The notes under the pieces: model-generated
Database searches by the model: none
What the model was told of the DNA's origin: nothing
What the model saw: only the letters and a program-made list of their open reading frames with translations
NCBI GenBank assembly: GCA_013397115.1
Contig: VWZW01001014.1
Span: forward strand, 1,848,877-1,912,876
Source of the DNA: Edolisoma coerulescens
Taxonomy: Eukaryota; Chordata; Aves; Passeriformes; Campephagidae
DNA: 64,000 bases
Direction: 5' to 3'
Program-made: the position numbers and the translations under genes
In this document: positions 39,843 through 52,506 of the stretch, in pieces
How the letters are laid out: each line of letters starts with the position of its first letter
How positions within the stretch are numbered: the first letter of the stretch is position 1

Positions 39843-42800
39843 TTTTATTTTCTTTTTCTTGTGTGATTCTTAAAAGAGAAGTAATGGAAAACTATGTGCC
39901 CTAAAGGAAGACTGGAGCAGTACCTGGGCACCTGACAAAGAAGTTAAAAGTTAGCCTTTACCATGAAGCAGAGATGACATGATGGAAAAATCAAGGGGGA
40001 AAGGAGGCAAATGATGATATGCACTAATCCAGAAACCTGAGCTACTGTGGGTGTATTTTTTGTATCCCTTGTTACATATATCTCTTTATTTCCTTTCTGT
40101 TTTTCAGGAGACATGGAGACGTGTTCTGTGGGGCAGAAGTAGAAAAGGGGCAGGCCCACAGAGGTGAAAAACAAGAAGAAATGGGGCTGCAGGTGATGAA
40201 TCTTGACAAAACCAGGGAGGGGATGGTAGGAAAACAGCAGAGAGGGTGCAGCAAGAAAGAAAATGAAGGAAAAAAAAGCAGAAGTGGTGGATGGCAGAGG
40301 ATGGACAGCAAGTAACAAGACTGGGAAAGAGAAATCAGAAATCATTCTGTGCATTGGGTCTAGGGTGCCCAAGGGTACCTGGAGAGTAGGCAGGGATGTG
40401 GGGCTGTTCTCCAGGTTTGATCTACTGGGATCCCCTCTGCCCCATCCACAGAGCCACACTACCAAAGCATCAAACAACATATTCTCCTGTAGCAGCAAAT
40501 GAGGCCATGCATTACCCAGCTGCATTACAACAACAGTGGGGTTAATTTTTCACGCTACTTAATTTCATAGGCACTGTGGGCTGGGGAGAGGGGAAGAGTT
40601 GTGTAACATGGTGTGATGGGTGGAAAGTCTCTGAACGTCACTGTGTCTGGTGGCCAAAGATGGAAACGGGGTCTGGCAGCTTCCTCTCCTTGGCTTTGGG
40701 AGGCAGCAGCTTCTTAGGACATCAAATACTTAATTAACTGAGCTGCAGAATTGTAGGATAAGATTCATACAGTTCCTTCTCTGATGGGAGAGTGTCAGCC
40801 TGGACCGTGCTGTTCTTGGTGAGTCTTTAAAGCTAATGCAACTCATACAGAAGACATTCTTTGAAAAGAACCAGAGATTTACTTGAATAAAATTCTGAGT
40901 GGATGACAAGTGCATGCAAAGCAATAAGATGAGATTTTAATTTCTCTCAAGTAGAAAAACATAAGCGGCTTGAGCAGGAGGTATTTGCTTTCCAGCTAGG
41001 CACCCAGGCTTTTATATTCTTCAGTGCACAAAAAGTGTTGTTCTTCTCATAGTGAATTCATAGCTCTGCAATGTCATTGAGCCAAATGGGATCATGCTAA
41101 AGAGGCATTTGGCCATTTCTGTTAGATAAAGATAAATCAAAACAATTTCAGAAGGAGGGCTGTTGCTTTATATAATCTTTTCAGAAGGCCTGGAGATGAT
41201 GGTTATTAAGTCATCCACCTACTTTTGTCTGAGGGAAATATATACAAATTTAGAATAATATCAGTATTATAGGTCCTTTACAAATCTTACCTTTAGCATC
41301 CAGCTTTCTGTCCACCTCTCATTGTTTACATATTTTGTATGTCTTTATATTTGCATTGTCTTATGTGTCACATATAGTAATGAAACTCCTAAAATCCTGG
41401 ATGACAAGTCTTCTGTTACCGTATCTCTGATCTTCCCCCTTCTCTCTTTACTCCACTGTCTCCCAGGCTTCAGAGCTGGAAATTTGGTCCCTGACTCCTG
41501 CCTACTCAGCATCAGTCACAGGATGCTGCTGTGGGTGCTGCAGGGCTCCTTACCAGAGCATGCCTTCTGAAGAGTGGCATCAGCCAGCTGCTCCTGGACA
41601 GTAACGAAATCCATGTAAAGGGCTCAGGGAGAGGTTTCTCTCTGTTGAATACAAAGCCTGCAAGAGGAAAACTCTTCAAGGGAGGACAGGAGTTCCTCCT
41701 AAGCTGGCCGTGTGTCTCCTGGCCTCGGAGCTGGACCGCTCGCTCACCAGAGCCGTGCTGGGATCACTGCGCTGCGGGACGCGATGCTCAGTGTGCTGAT
41801 GGCAGCTGTGAGGGATGTGGAAGAGAAGCAGACCTCCACTCTGACAAACACAGGTTCCTCTTTTTTTCCCCTTGGTCATTCCATGTGCAGTCACTTTGTA
41901 GCAAGCCCTTTTTTCAACACATGCAAGTCATCCCGCTTTACTGAGGCTGCTCACAGTAAAGCCTGCTGCTCTCAGGGAAATGCTTTTTAACTGAACTGGA
42001 GATGGGCAGCACAGCACAAGCAGAAATCTAGGTACCCACAGGAATTCTCGGTCTTTCAAACATTAATACTGAAAGAAGTCCTGCTAGAAGGCATTGTGCT
42101 TGTCTATAATTATTTATGAGATCAAAATCTTCCTGTGTGACAGAGGAAAACCCAGATTTTTTTAACAGTTTGAGGCAAAAGGCTTCATTGTTTCTTCCAT
42201 AGAAGTGTATAGAAATTGCTGTTGCTTACAGTTATTACAAGTATTAAAGTTCGTGTCTCATATTACATTTTTTGTGTAAGTTATAAGTAAAATGTGGATT
42301 TTACATGAGCAAGGACCTGAACTATTTCTTAAGACCACCAGTTAAAATCAGTATAGACCAGAATAATGGCAAATTGTTTTTGAGGTTATGTTCTGTGATG
42401 TTCTGGGGTTCCCGGCCCCAGACATTTTCCTTGCTCTTTGCTGTATTTGGCCTCCATCTGAACTACATCAAGACAGGTCGCACATCTGGAAGCCTGCCTC
42501 ATCTCCCTGGGGGACTTCAGAACAGAAAGCCCCCTCTATGCCTACCTAAATGCCACAAAAATTGGTCATCAAACCAGGCACAAAAGGGTAATTTGCTCAT
42601 TCTTTGTCTGTATTGTGCTATTAAATACTTTTAAGACATTATTTGTGCTGATTTGTCTGCTTTGCTTTGATAGTAGGAAAGATGATGGTGAATGTACAGG
42701 ATTTTTACCCATAATTGCACTAAATTCTAATACAATTGAATATACAGTAAGTTCACATGTTTATCAGGTAACAGATCGGCTCTGTTTTAATTTAGTCTAT

Positions 42801-43026
42801 CTGATCTATCACACCTCCTGGAGTGTGTCTCTGAAGAAGTATGTCAAGACACTCTTTTTCTCTACTGACAATTGCTTACAGTTTATGCCATGAAAGGGGG
42901 AATCAGCACAAATGAATCCTGACAAAATATCTTACGAAACTAATAAAAATCAGCATGCAGAAATGCCAGCTGTAATTGCACTATTTTGCCATAAAAGGTC
43001 TGTGGGCCAATCAAACCATGTGGTTG

Positions 43027-43038
43027 TTTTTTTTTTTC
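43027..43038 (+). repeat. Poly-T run
   Basis: An uninterrupted T-run followed by CTTTAG. On the plus strand it resembles a splice acceptor, but no exon follows. Confidence 0.8.
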
Positions 43039-44149
43039 TTTAGAAAAACTTGGCTTTTATCTTTGTAAGTCAGTGGTACAGTTGCCCTGATTTTGGAATG
43101 ATCAGTAAGTATAATCCTTTTGAATCTCAGGAACAATATACCTCATCCAAACCTTTGTCCTGATTCATCTCCAGCTTTGATAGCTTCGGTGTGTCACCCT
43201 GCTTGCTTGTCAAATCTATCATCAATTCTAAATTGCCGATAAATATATTCCACATCTCTTTTGGGAGATGAAGCTTGTCTGCATGCTAAACAAAGAACAG
43301 AATGCACAAAGCCAAGATACACGCTGAGATATAATATTCTCCCTCTTAAAATACCACAGGTGAAATGATAATGTGGAAATATTCTTACCCTGAGGAAGGC
43401 AGACTCCAGTTGTAGCTTAGCAAATCAAAGACCAGAAAACTTGCTTGCAATAACATCCTAACAAATCCAAAGGGTTATTTTTTCCCCAGTTAAAAAATAT
43501 CCACATTGACTTTTAATCCAAATCCAAAGATTAAGGCAGAAGAACTTCAATAATTTGTTTAGTTAGGTATGAAAAGTAATTTGTCATGAAACTGCCAGCC
43601 TGCCACTATAAAGGTTTAAAAAAATCATAGCTATTCATGGCTGAACAGTCGGACTTTTCCACACAGGAAAATTCATCATCATTTCAGGTTTCAGTATCTT
43701 TTTGTATTTTGCATGGCAAATAAGAAGTTGTCCACCAAGCTTGAAATGTCTCTTTTTTTCGAGTTGGTCACTCTCTGGGAGAAAGAGGCGCTTCTTTAGA
43801 TTCCTTTAATTTGTTCTTCATAGTCATAAAATAAGTTAACAGCAAAATGAGGCAGCTTCTCATTCAGAATCTCACTTTCTTGTTATTAAAAAATTTTATC
43901 TGTGTACCAATAAAGTAGAAAACTAAGGGACTTCAGATTCCAGAATCTTTCCATTCCTGGACGAGCTTTAGTGTTCAAATGTTAATAGGATGCCTGCATT
44001 TAGGGAAAAAAAAAACCCTAAAAAACTTGGCCTGTATTCAGGCTCAAGAGTCTGTGAAACAGACTTTTTCCATACTATGACCTCAGTCTTAGGATTTCTC
44101 TTTTGCAAAATGTTAGTTATTTTTCTTGGCAGGTGGCCAGAACCCTGTA

Positions 44150-44193
44150 TCTCTCTTTCTTCCCCTCTCACCCTCCTCCTCTCCCCACCCTCC
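44150..44193 (+). repeat. Pyrimidine-rich tract next to a short CA run
   Basis: About 44 bases that are almost purely C and T, with two interrupting A residues, end in CCTCC before GGCACACACACACC. The asymmetric purine/pyrimidine composition may form unusual DNA structure. Confidence 0.65.
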
Positions 44194-44505
44194 AGGCACA
44201 CACACACCTCTCTTCTTCCCATCACCCAGCAATTCAGCCCTGAGACAAGGTAACCCCCCCATCTTTTGGCTGACGGGACATGGTGTGGAGAAAAGAATCA
44301 GGTTATGACACCCTGGAAGTATCCAATGCTCCCGATCGCTTTTCTCTTCTTTTGGACCCATTTTGTTTTGTTTCCCTGCCCCAAGCCCCTGGGCAAAGCC
44401 AGCAGCCCCCCACACCCAGCAGTGGTGGTGCCCCCGCCAAGCATCAGCTACAGCAGGTTTCAAGTTGCAGCAGCTTTCGCCCAGGGTAGAGAATTTCCAA
44501 AATGT

Positions 44506-44519
44506 GTTACCCTGGCAAC
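44506..44519. promoter_or_regulatory. RFX X-box-like palindrome
   Basis: GTTACCCTGGCAAC fits the RFX-family X-box pattern GTTRCC-NN-GGYAAC without mismatch. It lies about 40 bases from a dense CpG cluster in the intron, which supports a regulatory reading, though a 14-bp motif can occur by chance. Confidence 0.42.
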
Positions 44520-44558
44520 CAGGAATTTTAGCCCAGCAAAAACCACCACCACACACAC

Positions 44559-44580
44559 CGCGACTCCAACGCGCGAGACG
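44559..44580. promoter_or_regulatory. Local CpG cluster
   Basis: Six CpG dinucleotides lie within 22 bases (CCGCGACTCC, then AACGCGCGAGACG), whereas CpG is otherwise rare in this AT-rich intron. This may mark an intronic regulatory element or a recently unmethylated segment. Too short to be a CpG island. Confidence 0.4.
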
Positions 44581-46340
44581 CTGAGCTTCCATTTATCATT
44601 TTCTTCAGAGAAAAAATACAGAGTGGGGTCGATGCTGTCTGCCTTCTTGGAGGCATTGCCAATGAAACAGACTTCTTCCCAGGTACTTGCATCTCCTGAT
44701 TTTCCTGGCAACCCCTCTTTAACCACTGCATTCCAAGCTAATACATAATACATACAAAATTCCTAATTAGTCGCTTACAAATGACAAAGTCCAAGGAAAA
44801 CAGTGCTTAAGAGAAAAATAATACGCTTTCAGTGTAATACAGGAAAACATTTCCTCAAGCATGATGATATTTTATCCGGTTAAGTTGGTCAGCTTTATTG
44901 TAAATGGCACTCAATGAACACTGGTGATGCAGAAGCATTTTTTTACTTGGTACGAAATTAGAAATAATGCCCTGCATTATAGTAAGTTTTCCAGTGGGAC
45001 AAAAGCTGCTGTTTTAGAGTAAAGGTTTCTCCTGCACAGAACCACTTTCCCCTTCAGCTTTGAGCCAAGGGTGGCATCAAAATGAGGGCAGCTTCCGGCA
45101 GCAAATTATTTTTCCCTACAGTGTGCAGAGTACAGGTAGATAGTAAAGGTGAAGGTGCTGCACAAGAGGGCCTGTATCAAGGGTACTTTATAAATAAAAC
45201 TCTGCACTGAGCCATAAGGGTGGTTAATGCAAGCTATTTGCTATATGTGGTAAAAGAGAGGGATAGCGTTTAAAAATAGGACAGTGAAAGCCCTTTCTCA
45301 CCCCATCTAAGTCAAACAAAACTTCCCTGGACCTCAGTAATACTTTTATTTAGTGTTCACCTATCCCTGTTTCTGTTGACATCTCAGATAATGCTTTTTT
45401 TGGTCTGACTCGAAATCAACAGAAGCTCAATTTTGTCCCAGGAAAACCACAGCTGCAATTAAGGTCAGATTGGGTTTCCATATGTTTTCTTTCTAAACCA
45501 AACAAATCAACTCCAACTCATCTTCTTTCAGGGAGATCATGTTTTTGAGATCTTTTTTATTTGACTTTAGGTGTATTTAAAGATTATTTTTACTTCTATC
45601 AACTTTGACTGCTATGTGTCTATATTTTTTACATGGCAAAAAAATGACCAGTAGAACAAATTTATTCTTTCTTCATAACTTTGTAAACCTTAAAGATAGA
45701 TTCAGTCAAGATCTGTGTGAGCAAATGTCTTCCAATAAAATGTCTTTATAGCATTTGAAGAAAAGAGACTTCTTGGTATCAACTTACAATAGGGGTTTTT
45801 TGTGAACTATCAGCAGCATTTTGCTCTGTAAACTCGAAAAATCTGTGCTCAGAAAAGGTTAGGAATTGGCAGGAAAGGTTCACATCAGCATTGTGACAAT
45901 ACCTCAGTGGCTCTGATGCATCCCACAGGTGAAATCACTTTGTTTCTGGGAGTGGGAAGGTATGGTAGAATTACATTTTTAACAGTCTATATATTTAATA
46001 CACAGAGAAACACTCTTTACATAGACTAAGGGTAATATTTCAGGGGAAGGGGCAGAAAAAAGGAACTTTTTCATGGAAATGTGAGAGCTGAGGAGGGGGT
46101 TTTAAAATTTTAGCTGCCCTTGCTGGACTGGCTGAGCAGAGTGAGAATCTGGCAGTGTTAGGGGTTAGCTCTGCAAGCTGAGGCTCGAGTAAACAGGTGG
46201 AATAGTGCAATGAAGCCAGCCTTCTTCTTCTGCCAGAGACTTAGTTCATGGATAAACACCAGACTTTCACTTCTGCAGTTTTAAAGACCTCCATCACTCT
46301 GAAAAACACTGCCTTCATTCATCATAGTAAGGGGTTGTTT

Positions 46341-46359
46341 TCTTTCTTTTTTTTTTTTT
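46341..46359 (+). repeat. Poly-T tract
   Basis: TCTTTC followed by 13 Ts. An 11-base A-run lies about 80 bases downstream at 46437-46447. Confidence 0.85.
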
Positions 46360-47329
46360 CATGGACTGCAAGGCTTCTCTCAGAAACATCACAGATATAC
46401 AATAAAAGCCATTGACAGATTGATGTTTTTAGAAACAAAAAAAAAAATACAAAAATTTTCATAAAGGATGCCGTTTCATATTGGCTACCATCCTTTGGAA
46501 GTTATGCTTCTCAGCAGAGTAGGGTCATCTGTGGCTCATGAGCAGATTGATATGCTCCAGGACAGCCCTGGATAGAGCCCGTGGAGTTACTAAAAGAATT
46601 TTCACCAAATCACTGGCTGATGTGTCTGCTGCAGATGTCCTTGCCATCTAAAATGCCCACAAACTGAATTGTGAAATATTAGGAAGTTGCCCCAGTATCC
46701 TTATCTGAAAGCTAAAAAGTGGATTTTATCCCATAAAAGTTTGTGCAGCCCTTTTTTGGAACCAGCTTCCTCGCTAGCATGGATTTCACCCCTTCCATTG
46801 TCCTCCAGACCCATCTGTTAGCTATTTTCTGGTTCAATTGACTTGATCCATCATGGTCCTTTTGGCAAACAAAGAGAAGGATATTGAAGATGTGCCGCTG
46901 GAGGGTTTTTTCCTCTGCAGCTTGCATGCTTTGTCCCTTCTCTATTTGCCATCTCTCCCTCCAGTTCAGCACGACGAAAGCCAAATCCTTCTAATTTAAA
47001 TTCTGTGACCCTCGTCCCATGACTGAAACTCTCCAGAGAGGACGGGAGAGTGGTGATGGGGCAGGAGCTGCCACTGACCATCAGGTCTGCAGGCACCTGG
47101 GAAAGGCAGCAGTTTCTGCTCTCCCTTTCTCCCTACATGTGGCACTCCTCAGGACATTTACCACTTAGTACCCAAGTCTGTCTTCGAAAACTTAAAGTAC
47201 TGCCCCTTTCCTTTACTGTTCTGGGTGAGTAATCCTCAACTTTCTATACAGAACACCACATTTTTTAACACTTTGTACAAATATTAATGAGATAGTTTCC
47301 ATGGTGGTCTAATTATTTTAGCTGGGGGA

Positions 47330-47410
47330 AAGCCCAAGTTTAAAATAACTTGCACCAGGCCTTTCAGTGAAGTGAGGTGGGATTAAGGCTACTCTTCCAA
47401 CTCCCAGTGT
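47330..47410 (-). repeat. Short MIR-like fragment, antisense
   Basis: AAAATAACTTGCACCAGGCC, then GTGAGGTGGGATTAAGGCTA and CTTCCAACTCCCAGTGTCC, follow the antisense MIR/L2-like order of TTAAGTGACTTGCCCAAGGTC, GAGCTGGGATTAGAACCC and CTGACTCCCAG. It is diverged and partial. Confidence 0.45.
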
Positions 47411-48012
47411 CCCATCAGGTTGCAGTTGTTCCCTGAGAGACTTAAGGTCAAGACCACAGGCCAGCCAGATGTGAGAGGACAAGCTCCCTGGGGGCTAAGA
47501 GCTGGATGGTGAGCTGGCAGAACTCGCTCAAACTGATTGCCTGTATTTGAGACTGGTTCTCTCTGTTCTCTGCAGGCACCTTGTAACCCCTCTGCCTCAG
47601 TCTTACCATTGCAGAAGGGGAAACCAGCAGGAGATTTTGGCTGTTGAATAACTATCCGTAAGCCACTCTGAGGACACAAGGGACAAGACAGAAGAGAGGA
47701 AGAAAGAATCAACATGCGATGCTCGTGCCAATGCAAATGTGTGTCACATCAAGCAAGAACAACAGTGATGTTGCTCCAACATGGTGTTTCCTTCCTGAAG
47801 GAGAATCAGGGTGGTGAGAATGAGGAGCAGGTGTTGGATGGGCAAGAAACTGTAGCACTAATGTCTGCAAATGGGCAGCTTAGAAGCTGCTGACTTTAGT
47901 GTTATTAATGAAGATCCCCCTGAGCAAACCATTCTGCAAGTGATGCTGGGGACCAGTACAGGGAAGGAACAGAGCCAGCATCTATTTCTGCCTGGCAAAA
48001 GCAAACAAGCCA

Positions 48013-48032
48013 ACACACACACACACACACAC
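48013..48032 (+). repeat. (AC)10 microsatellite
   Basis: Ten perfect AC dinucleotides. A typical polymorphic CA repeat; it also creates low-information open frames encoding THTHTH. Confidence 0.93.
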
Positions 48033-51032
48033 AGAGTGATCACTGTGATTCTCAAAGAGTATTAGCAAAGGACAAAACCTGCATAACTGACATAAATTAT
48101 AAAAGCCTCCCTCAGTCTTGGTTAATTCTCTTGTAAAAAGGGAGGGGAAAAATCTGGAGCAGCTCAGCATGAAAACAATTGTGGGAGGGTTAATAAAGAG
48201 ACAGCACTGAGGTATCTAGTTGCTAGCCCTGATATCATTAAGTAAGTGCACTGGAAATGTTGAGGTAAATGCATAGCAGTGAATCACAGTCAGGCATGAT
48301 TAACCTTGGGTAGTCTGAACTGGAAATCATTTACAAACACAAAGGTACTGAAGAACATCACAACAGACAGTACATCGAAAGTCATTCCAAGAGCGGGAGT
48401 CACGCTGAGTGCTTTGTATATTTGTGCCATTTTTAAATTATTGTCATATTTTGCATGTGGGAGGATGGAAGATCCCAGACCCCCGGCTCAGGGAGGAGCT
48501 TCTGTGGCCCTGCAAGGTCATCTGAAACATGTGCACTGGCTGGAATCACTTTGCCTTGCACAGAAGTTCTATAAAATTAAAAGTTTCAATTGCAACAGTC
48601 TGAGGCTTACTGAAAGGACAAACAGATTTGTCAAAGAAAGACTAAAATCCTGTAACTGCAAATATTAAAGAACCAAAGACCACTCTTCCTTCATCCATAC
48701 CCATTTCTTAATGCAGCCCTCCAGACTAGAGGTGGTAAAACCAGGGGGGGAAAGGATTTTAATAAAAATTACATGTTTATAAAAAATTTGTGAAAGTTTT
48801 CTGACCCTTGAAAATTGACCCTCTGATCACAAAACCGAAAGAACAAAATATCATTGGATATTTCTGATCAGTACTAAAATTCTGGAAATGCTCAGCAAGG
48901 CCGTAACCATATGACCCATAGAGAGCTATATATATTGAGTACAACAACAACAAAACCCCTTCAAATACAGAATTCTCATGGCTTTAAAAGCATTCAATTA
49001 CAAGGAACATGAATCAGCTGGGGGAGACTCCAGACAGCTTAACACTTTTGTATTGTTTGCACCTTTTATTGCAATTCTTCAGTGCCAGCTCAGATGATTA
49101 TTGTGAATGCCAAGGTGGTGAAAGCCATAGGAACATCGTGCAAAACGATACAGCTCTGCTTAGATTTCCTTCCTGCTTATCCATCAGTCTCATTCTCCTA
49201 AATCCATCTCAGTTATCCTCAGCATTGCAATAACTGCCCTTATTCATCTGCCTCATTAGGATGCTGCATCAATTAATATGCATCATCTAATGCATATTAT
49301 TTTTTTAATGTTTAATGTTATTATCAGTGGAGAGCTATGTCATAACGAGTCGAGGGAGTTGATGCATACAGGAAAAGCCCCTATGCATAATGCTATTCCA
49401 AATGATTACTGTACCCAAACCCTCTGAACACACCACTACTCACCCTGCACTCTCTGTTTCTGTACTCTCAGAGGTTACAGATAGCACCTCTGGTCCTGGG
49501 GCTCCAGGTCTCAGGGTTATGTTTGTTTTTGAGGACCTGGAGCCCAGTGGGCAAGGCACAAGGTTTATCTTGAGGGGGATGTCATGTTAATGCTTGGCTC
49601 ACAAATGCCTCCCTGCCTGATTCAGGAGGGTAATCAACCTGTCCTTTGAAGCTGCATAAATAATGTTTGGATGGAGGTAGTATATCTGCACCAGGGGTTG
49701 AATTAACTGCCATTGAATCATATAAGCTTGGCTAGAGTGTGAGGCTTGTAACATGCCTGAGGAAAATAAAAAACACATTTTCAAGAAAAAAACATTAATT
49801 TCCTCCTCCCCATCTTTTCTGTTATTTCCCTCTAGGCAAACATGACTTACTTTGTGGGGGGTTTTTTTGTTGCTGTTTGTTCCATTTTCACAGGGAAGCG
49901 CTGATTCACAGTGAAATGCATCCACAGTTTCTTCTTGTCAGGCCTGAACGTGCCACCTCTCTCCTACATCAATGTTGCTCCTTTTTAGCACCCCTGCCAG
50001 GAGATGCCAACTGGGCTCCTTTGATACTCCGAGGGGAGTGACACCTCACAAGAGGGTGCAGCCTTTTTTACCCACAGGGAGCCCTGGCAGCATTCGTGCC
50101 CCTTGCACACCCCTGCAGCTCCCAGCTGGGCACTGCTGGAGCTCTTGCCCAGGCATGGTCTTCTCCATGTGCGTCAGGGAAGAGAACATCCATCTGCAGA
50201 CAGACCAGGCACACGGGCTCACACATCCATGTGCAGGTGTGCACTGCAGGTTCTCCTGGCTGTGCGTCGTGTGCACAGGTGTGAGTTGCTATGGCCCCGA
50301 AAGAGCAGAGAAAGTCTGTATTTGTGACTGCCTGAGATACCAGGGGTAAAAAGCTGTCCTAGAAGATGGTGGAAAAGAGAAGAAACCCAGGAAAGGCCAA
50401 CAGCAGGGTAGCATAAAGAGAACTGGGGCATCGGTGTGTGCCTACATGTCAACGTGAGTTACTTTCCTTCACTAACACTCACAGATTCAGCCCTCTAATG
50501 AGTAACATGTACATCTTTAGTTTGCTAATGGCTTTTTTTGTCTTCAGTTTTTTATCTGTGCTTTTCTCTTCTACTGTTCTCAGTTTTGTATCTCCTGAAA
50601 ATTTGATGTTTGCAATTCCTTTTTCTACTTCTTAACTGTACCCCTCCTACTTTCTTCCTTCTCTTTTGACACAGCACTTGTTGGTTCCCTTCTTCTCATC
50701 TCCTTTCTTCCCCTGCCTCCATTTCCATGGAATTCCTCTAAGTCGAGTGGCCTCTGGTTCCTGAATGCAGTAATTTATCAACAGTAACCAGTTGTTTCTG
50801 CCTCTAAAAATTGTTCTAGGAACCCATGTATGCTGTGGGGAAGCCTTAGAATATAGTAACAATTTAAAGATAAGCATTATAAATACACTGTATCTAGTGG
50901 ACAGCACAGTTCAGAAGGTTGTATAAAGATCTCTTATTAGGCAAGGAACTCCTCACACCTAACCAGATTCTGACACACTATATAACCCTGCATGTAGTCT
51001 CAAATCCAATCCATAACCATATTGGGGTGTAC

Positions 51033-51059
51033 CTCTGAACCCACATTTTGGGTTCAGAG
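51033..51059. repeat. Perfect 11-bp inverted repeat (hairpin)
   Basis: The arms CTCTGAACCCA and TGGGTTCAGAG are exact reverse complements with a five-base loop (CATTT). A further partial copy, GGTTCAGAA, follows at about 51074. It may be the core of an eroded palindromic transposon. Confidence 0.7.
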
Positions 51060-52454
51060 ATACCACCATTGTTGGTTCAGAACTCTTACAGGATTTTAAT
51101 CCAATGAAGAAGAAGAAAGTAACATTTCTCATCAATAAAATACTAAGAAAAAACCACTGTGGAGGATGGCTTATGTTTTACATATTGCTAAATATCAGCA
51201 AAAATAAATGTGTTCATTTCTCCAAAATACCTCCAGATGGCATTAAAACCCTTCTTCTTTTGGTCTTTATTGCAATATTATTTTTAAAAATGATAATTAT
51301 TGAAATCATTCTATTAAGTGTTCCCAACAATCATACTATCAGAAGGCATAAGGTTGCTAATGCTTAATTCATTTAATAAGTTTGCCTAAATGTGCTTGCA
51401 TACTATAATTACATTCCACAACACAATCTGAAGGACAAGCCATTTCTTAAACCATGTCAAATCTTTTTCTAGATTAATTTCCAGAAGATTTTTAATGCGT
51501 ATTTGCAGCAGAAATCAAAATGTGCCACAATAAATCACTGTTATTGTACCTTCTTCTGTGACTACTTTTGGCCATGTAACCCATGGTGACACCTTGTGAG
51601 ATTTACATGATATAATGCTCTGAATTTAAATAACAGGAATCAGAAAACATAAATTATGGGCCACTCTAAAACTCACATGACTGACTGTTACAAGAACCTC
51701 GCTCTCTCAAATGGGATTGAAAAGGTGAATGGTTTTGCAGAAATTCATAATGCTCCTGTCTGGAAGTTATTAAAAGAATTCACCTATCTCTCTCAGTTTG
51801 GGAGACTGACGCTATTTTTAAATTTTTTTAACTTGCAGCCCATCTGTTTCATAGACTGGTTTATGTTGGCAAAACAATTCAGTCTTTTGTATACCATTGT
51901 AAAAAATGGTAAAAGCTTCTATTGTTGCACTAAAGTGAAGGTGAACACTGATATATTACAAGTGCCTGTTCCTATCTATTTCTTGACTTCTTTTGTTAAT
52001 TCAAAAACATCAACAAAATCGTGAGAGACCAGAGATAACTGTAATTGGATTTCAAGTAATTCAGAGGTGAAGCTGCAGACTGCAGTCTTTTAAAATTACA
52101 TCAGTACATCAAAGGCATATGTGACATGATGTTTTTTAGCAAGTGTGACAAACTCCAGCAGCATTAAGGTAATGTTGAAGTAAGGTTCTAAAGGGCAGCC
52201 TTGCACACCCACAAAAATAATCTCATATCTATTCAGCGTGATATGTAGCCATTTCACTTGCAAAGATCGCTGACTTACTAGCATGCAGAAGTTCTAGGAA
52301 TAATTAATGTTTAGTCATTATCTAAAAAGCCGTTTTACGAAAAGCATCAGTGAAAGAGCTTTATCTTAATGAAAACAAACAAATTCTATTTTGCCCAACA
52401 AATCTGATAAAAACACAGCTGCCTTCTCCAATCTTAAACGCAAATGTGACTTAC

Positions 52455-52506
52455 GATGTATGGGTTGCGCTTTTCTCTGGGGTCTTTGGCTCTACATCAC
52501 TTTTCC
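52455..52506 (-). CDS. AFF3: AFF3 coding exon, RKSDVEPKTPEKSATHTS segment
   Basis: A 52-nt exon that enters in phase 1 and leaves two bases over. With the base from the previous exon and the base from the next, it reads RKSDVEPKTPEKSATHTS. Human AFF3 as recalled has KKGDAEPESPDNGTSNTS, the same 18-residue length with D, E, P, P and the final TS aligned. The acceptor is excellent (ATTTTCTTCTTCTC, then TTTTAAAG) and the donor CATC|GTAAGTCAC has a perfect +1 to +6. A weaker internal AG at 52477-52478 would give a 22-nt version in the same frame, but its upstream sequence is purine-rich and it is unlikely to be used. The lysines, prolines and S/T residues suit a disordered, phosphorylatable linker. 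Confidence 0.95.

Larger units (their letters stand above)
22730..52454 (-). other. AFF3: AFF3 long intron, 29.7 kb
   Basis: A complete phase-2 intron bounded by GTAAGT (52454) and TTTCCAG (22730). It holds the microsatellites, MIR-like relics, hairpins and CpG cluster listed separately. Stretches with nothing recognised include 29-34 kb, 40.6-43.9 kb and 45-47.3 kb. Three small exon-like sequences inside it (26147, 28304, 43389) were examined and rejected, because they introduce stops, break the homology or have weak sites. Confidence 0.85.

Noticed and set aside
39944..40525. 193-codon minus-strand open frame, the longest in the window
   Set aside because: Low-complexity F/L/P/S-rich translation of a purine-rich plus strand, with no family similarity, splice context or promoter signs.
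43389..43415. 27-nt segment with GTAAGA donor and decent acceptor on the minus strand
   Set aside because: No AFF3 homology; with two bases carried over from 52455 it would give no recognised peptide. Likely chance splice-like sequence.
44113..44748. Overlapping open frames of about 160 codons on both strands
   Set aside because: Explained by locally higher GC and few stops; the products resemble no protein family.
46712..46984. 90-codon minus-strand open frame with a protein-like composition
   Set aside because: No recognised domain and no splice-site support; considered as a possible LINE fragment but no landmark matched.
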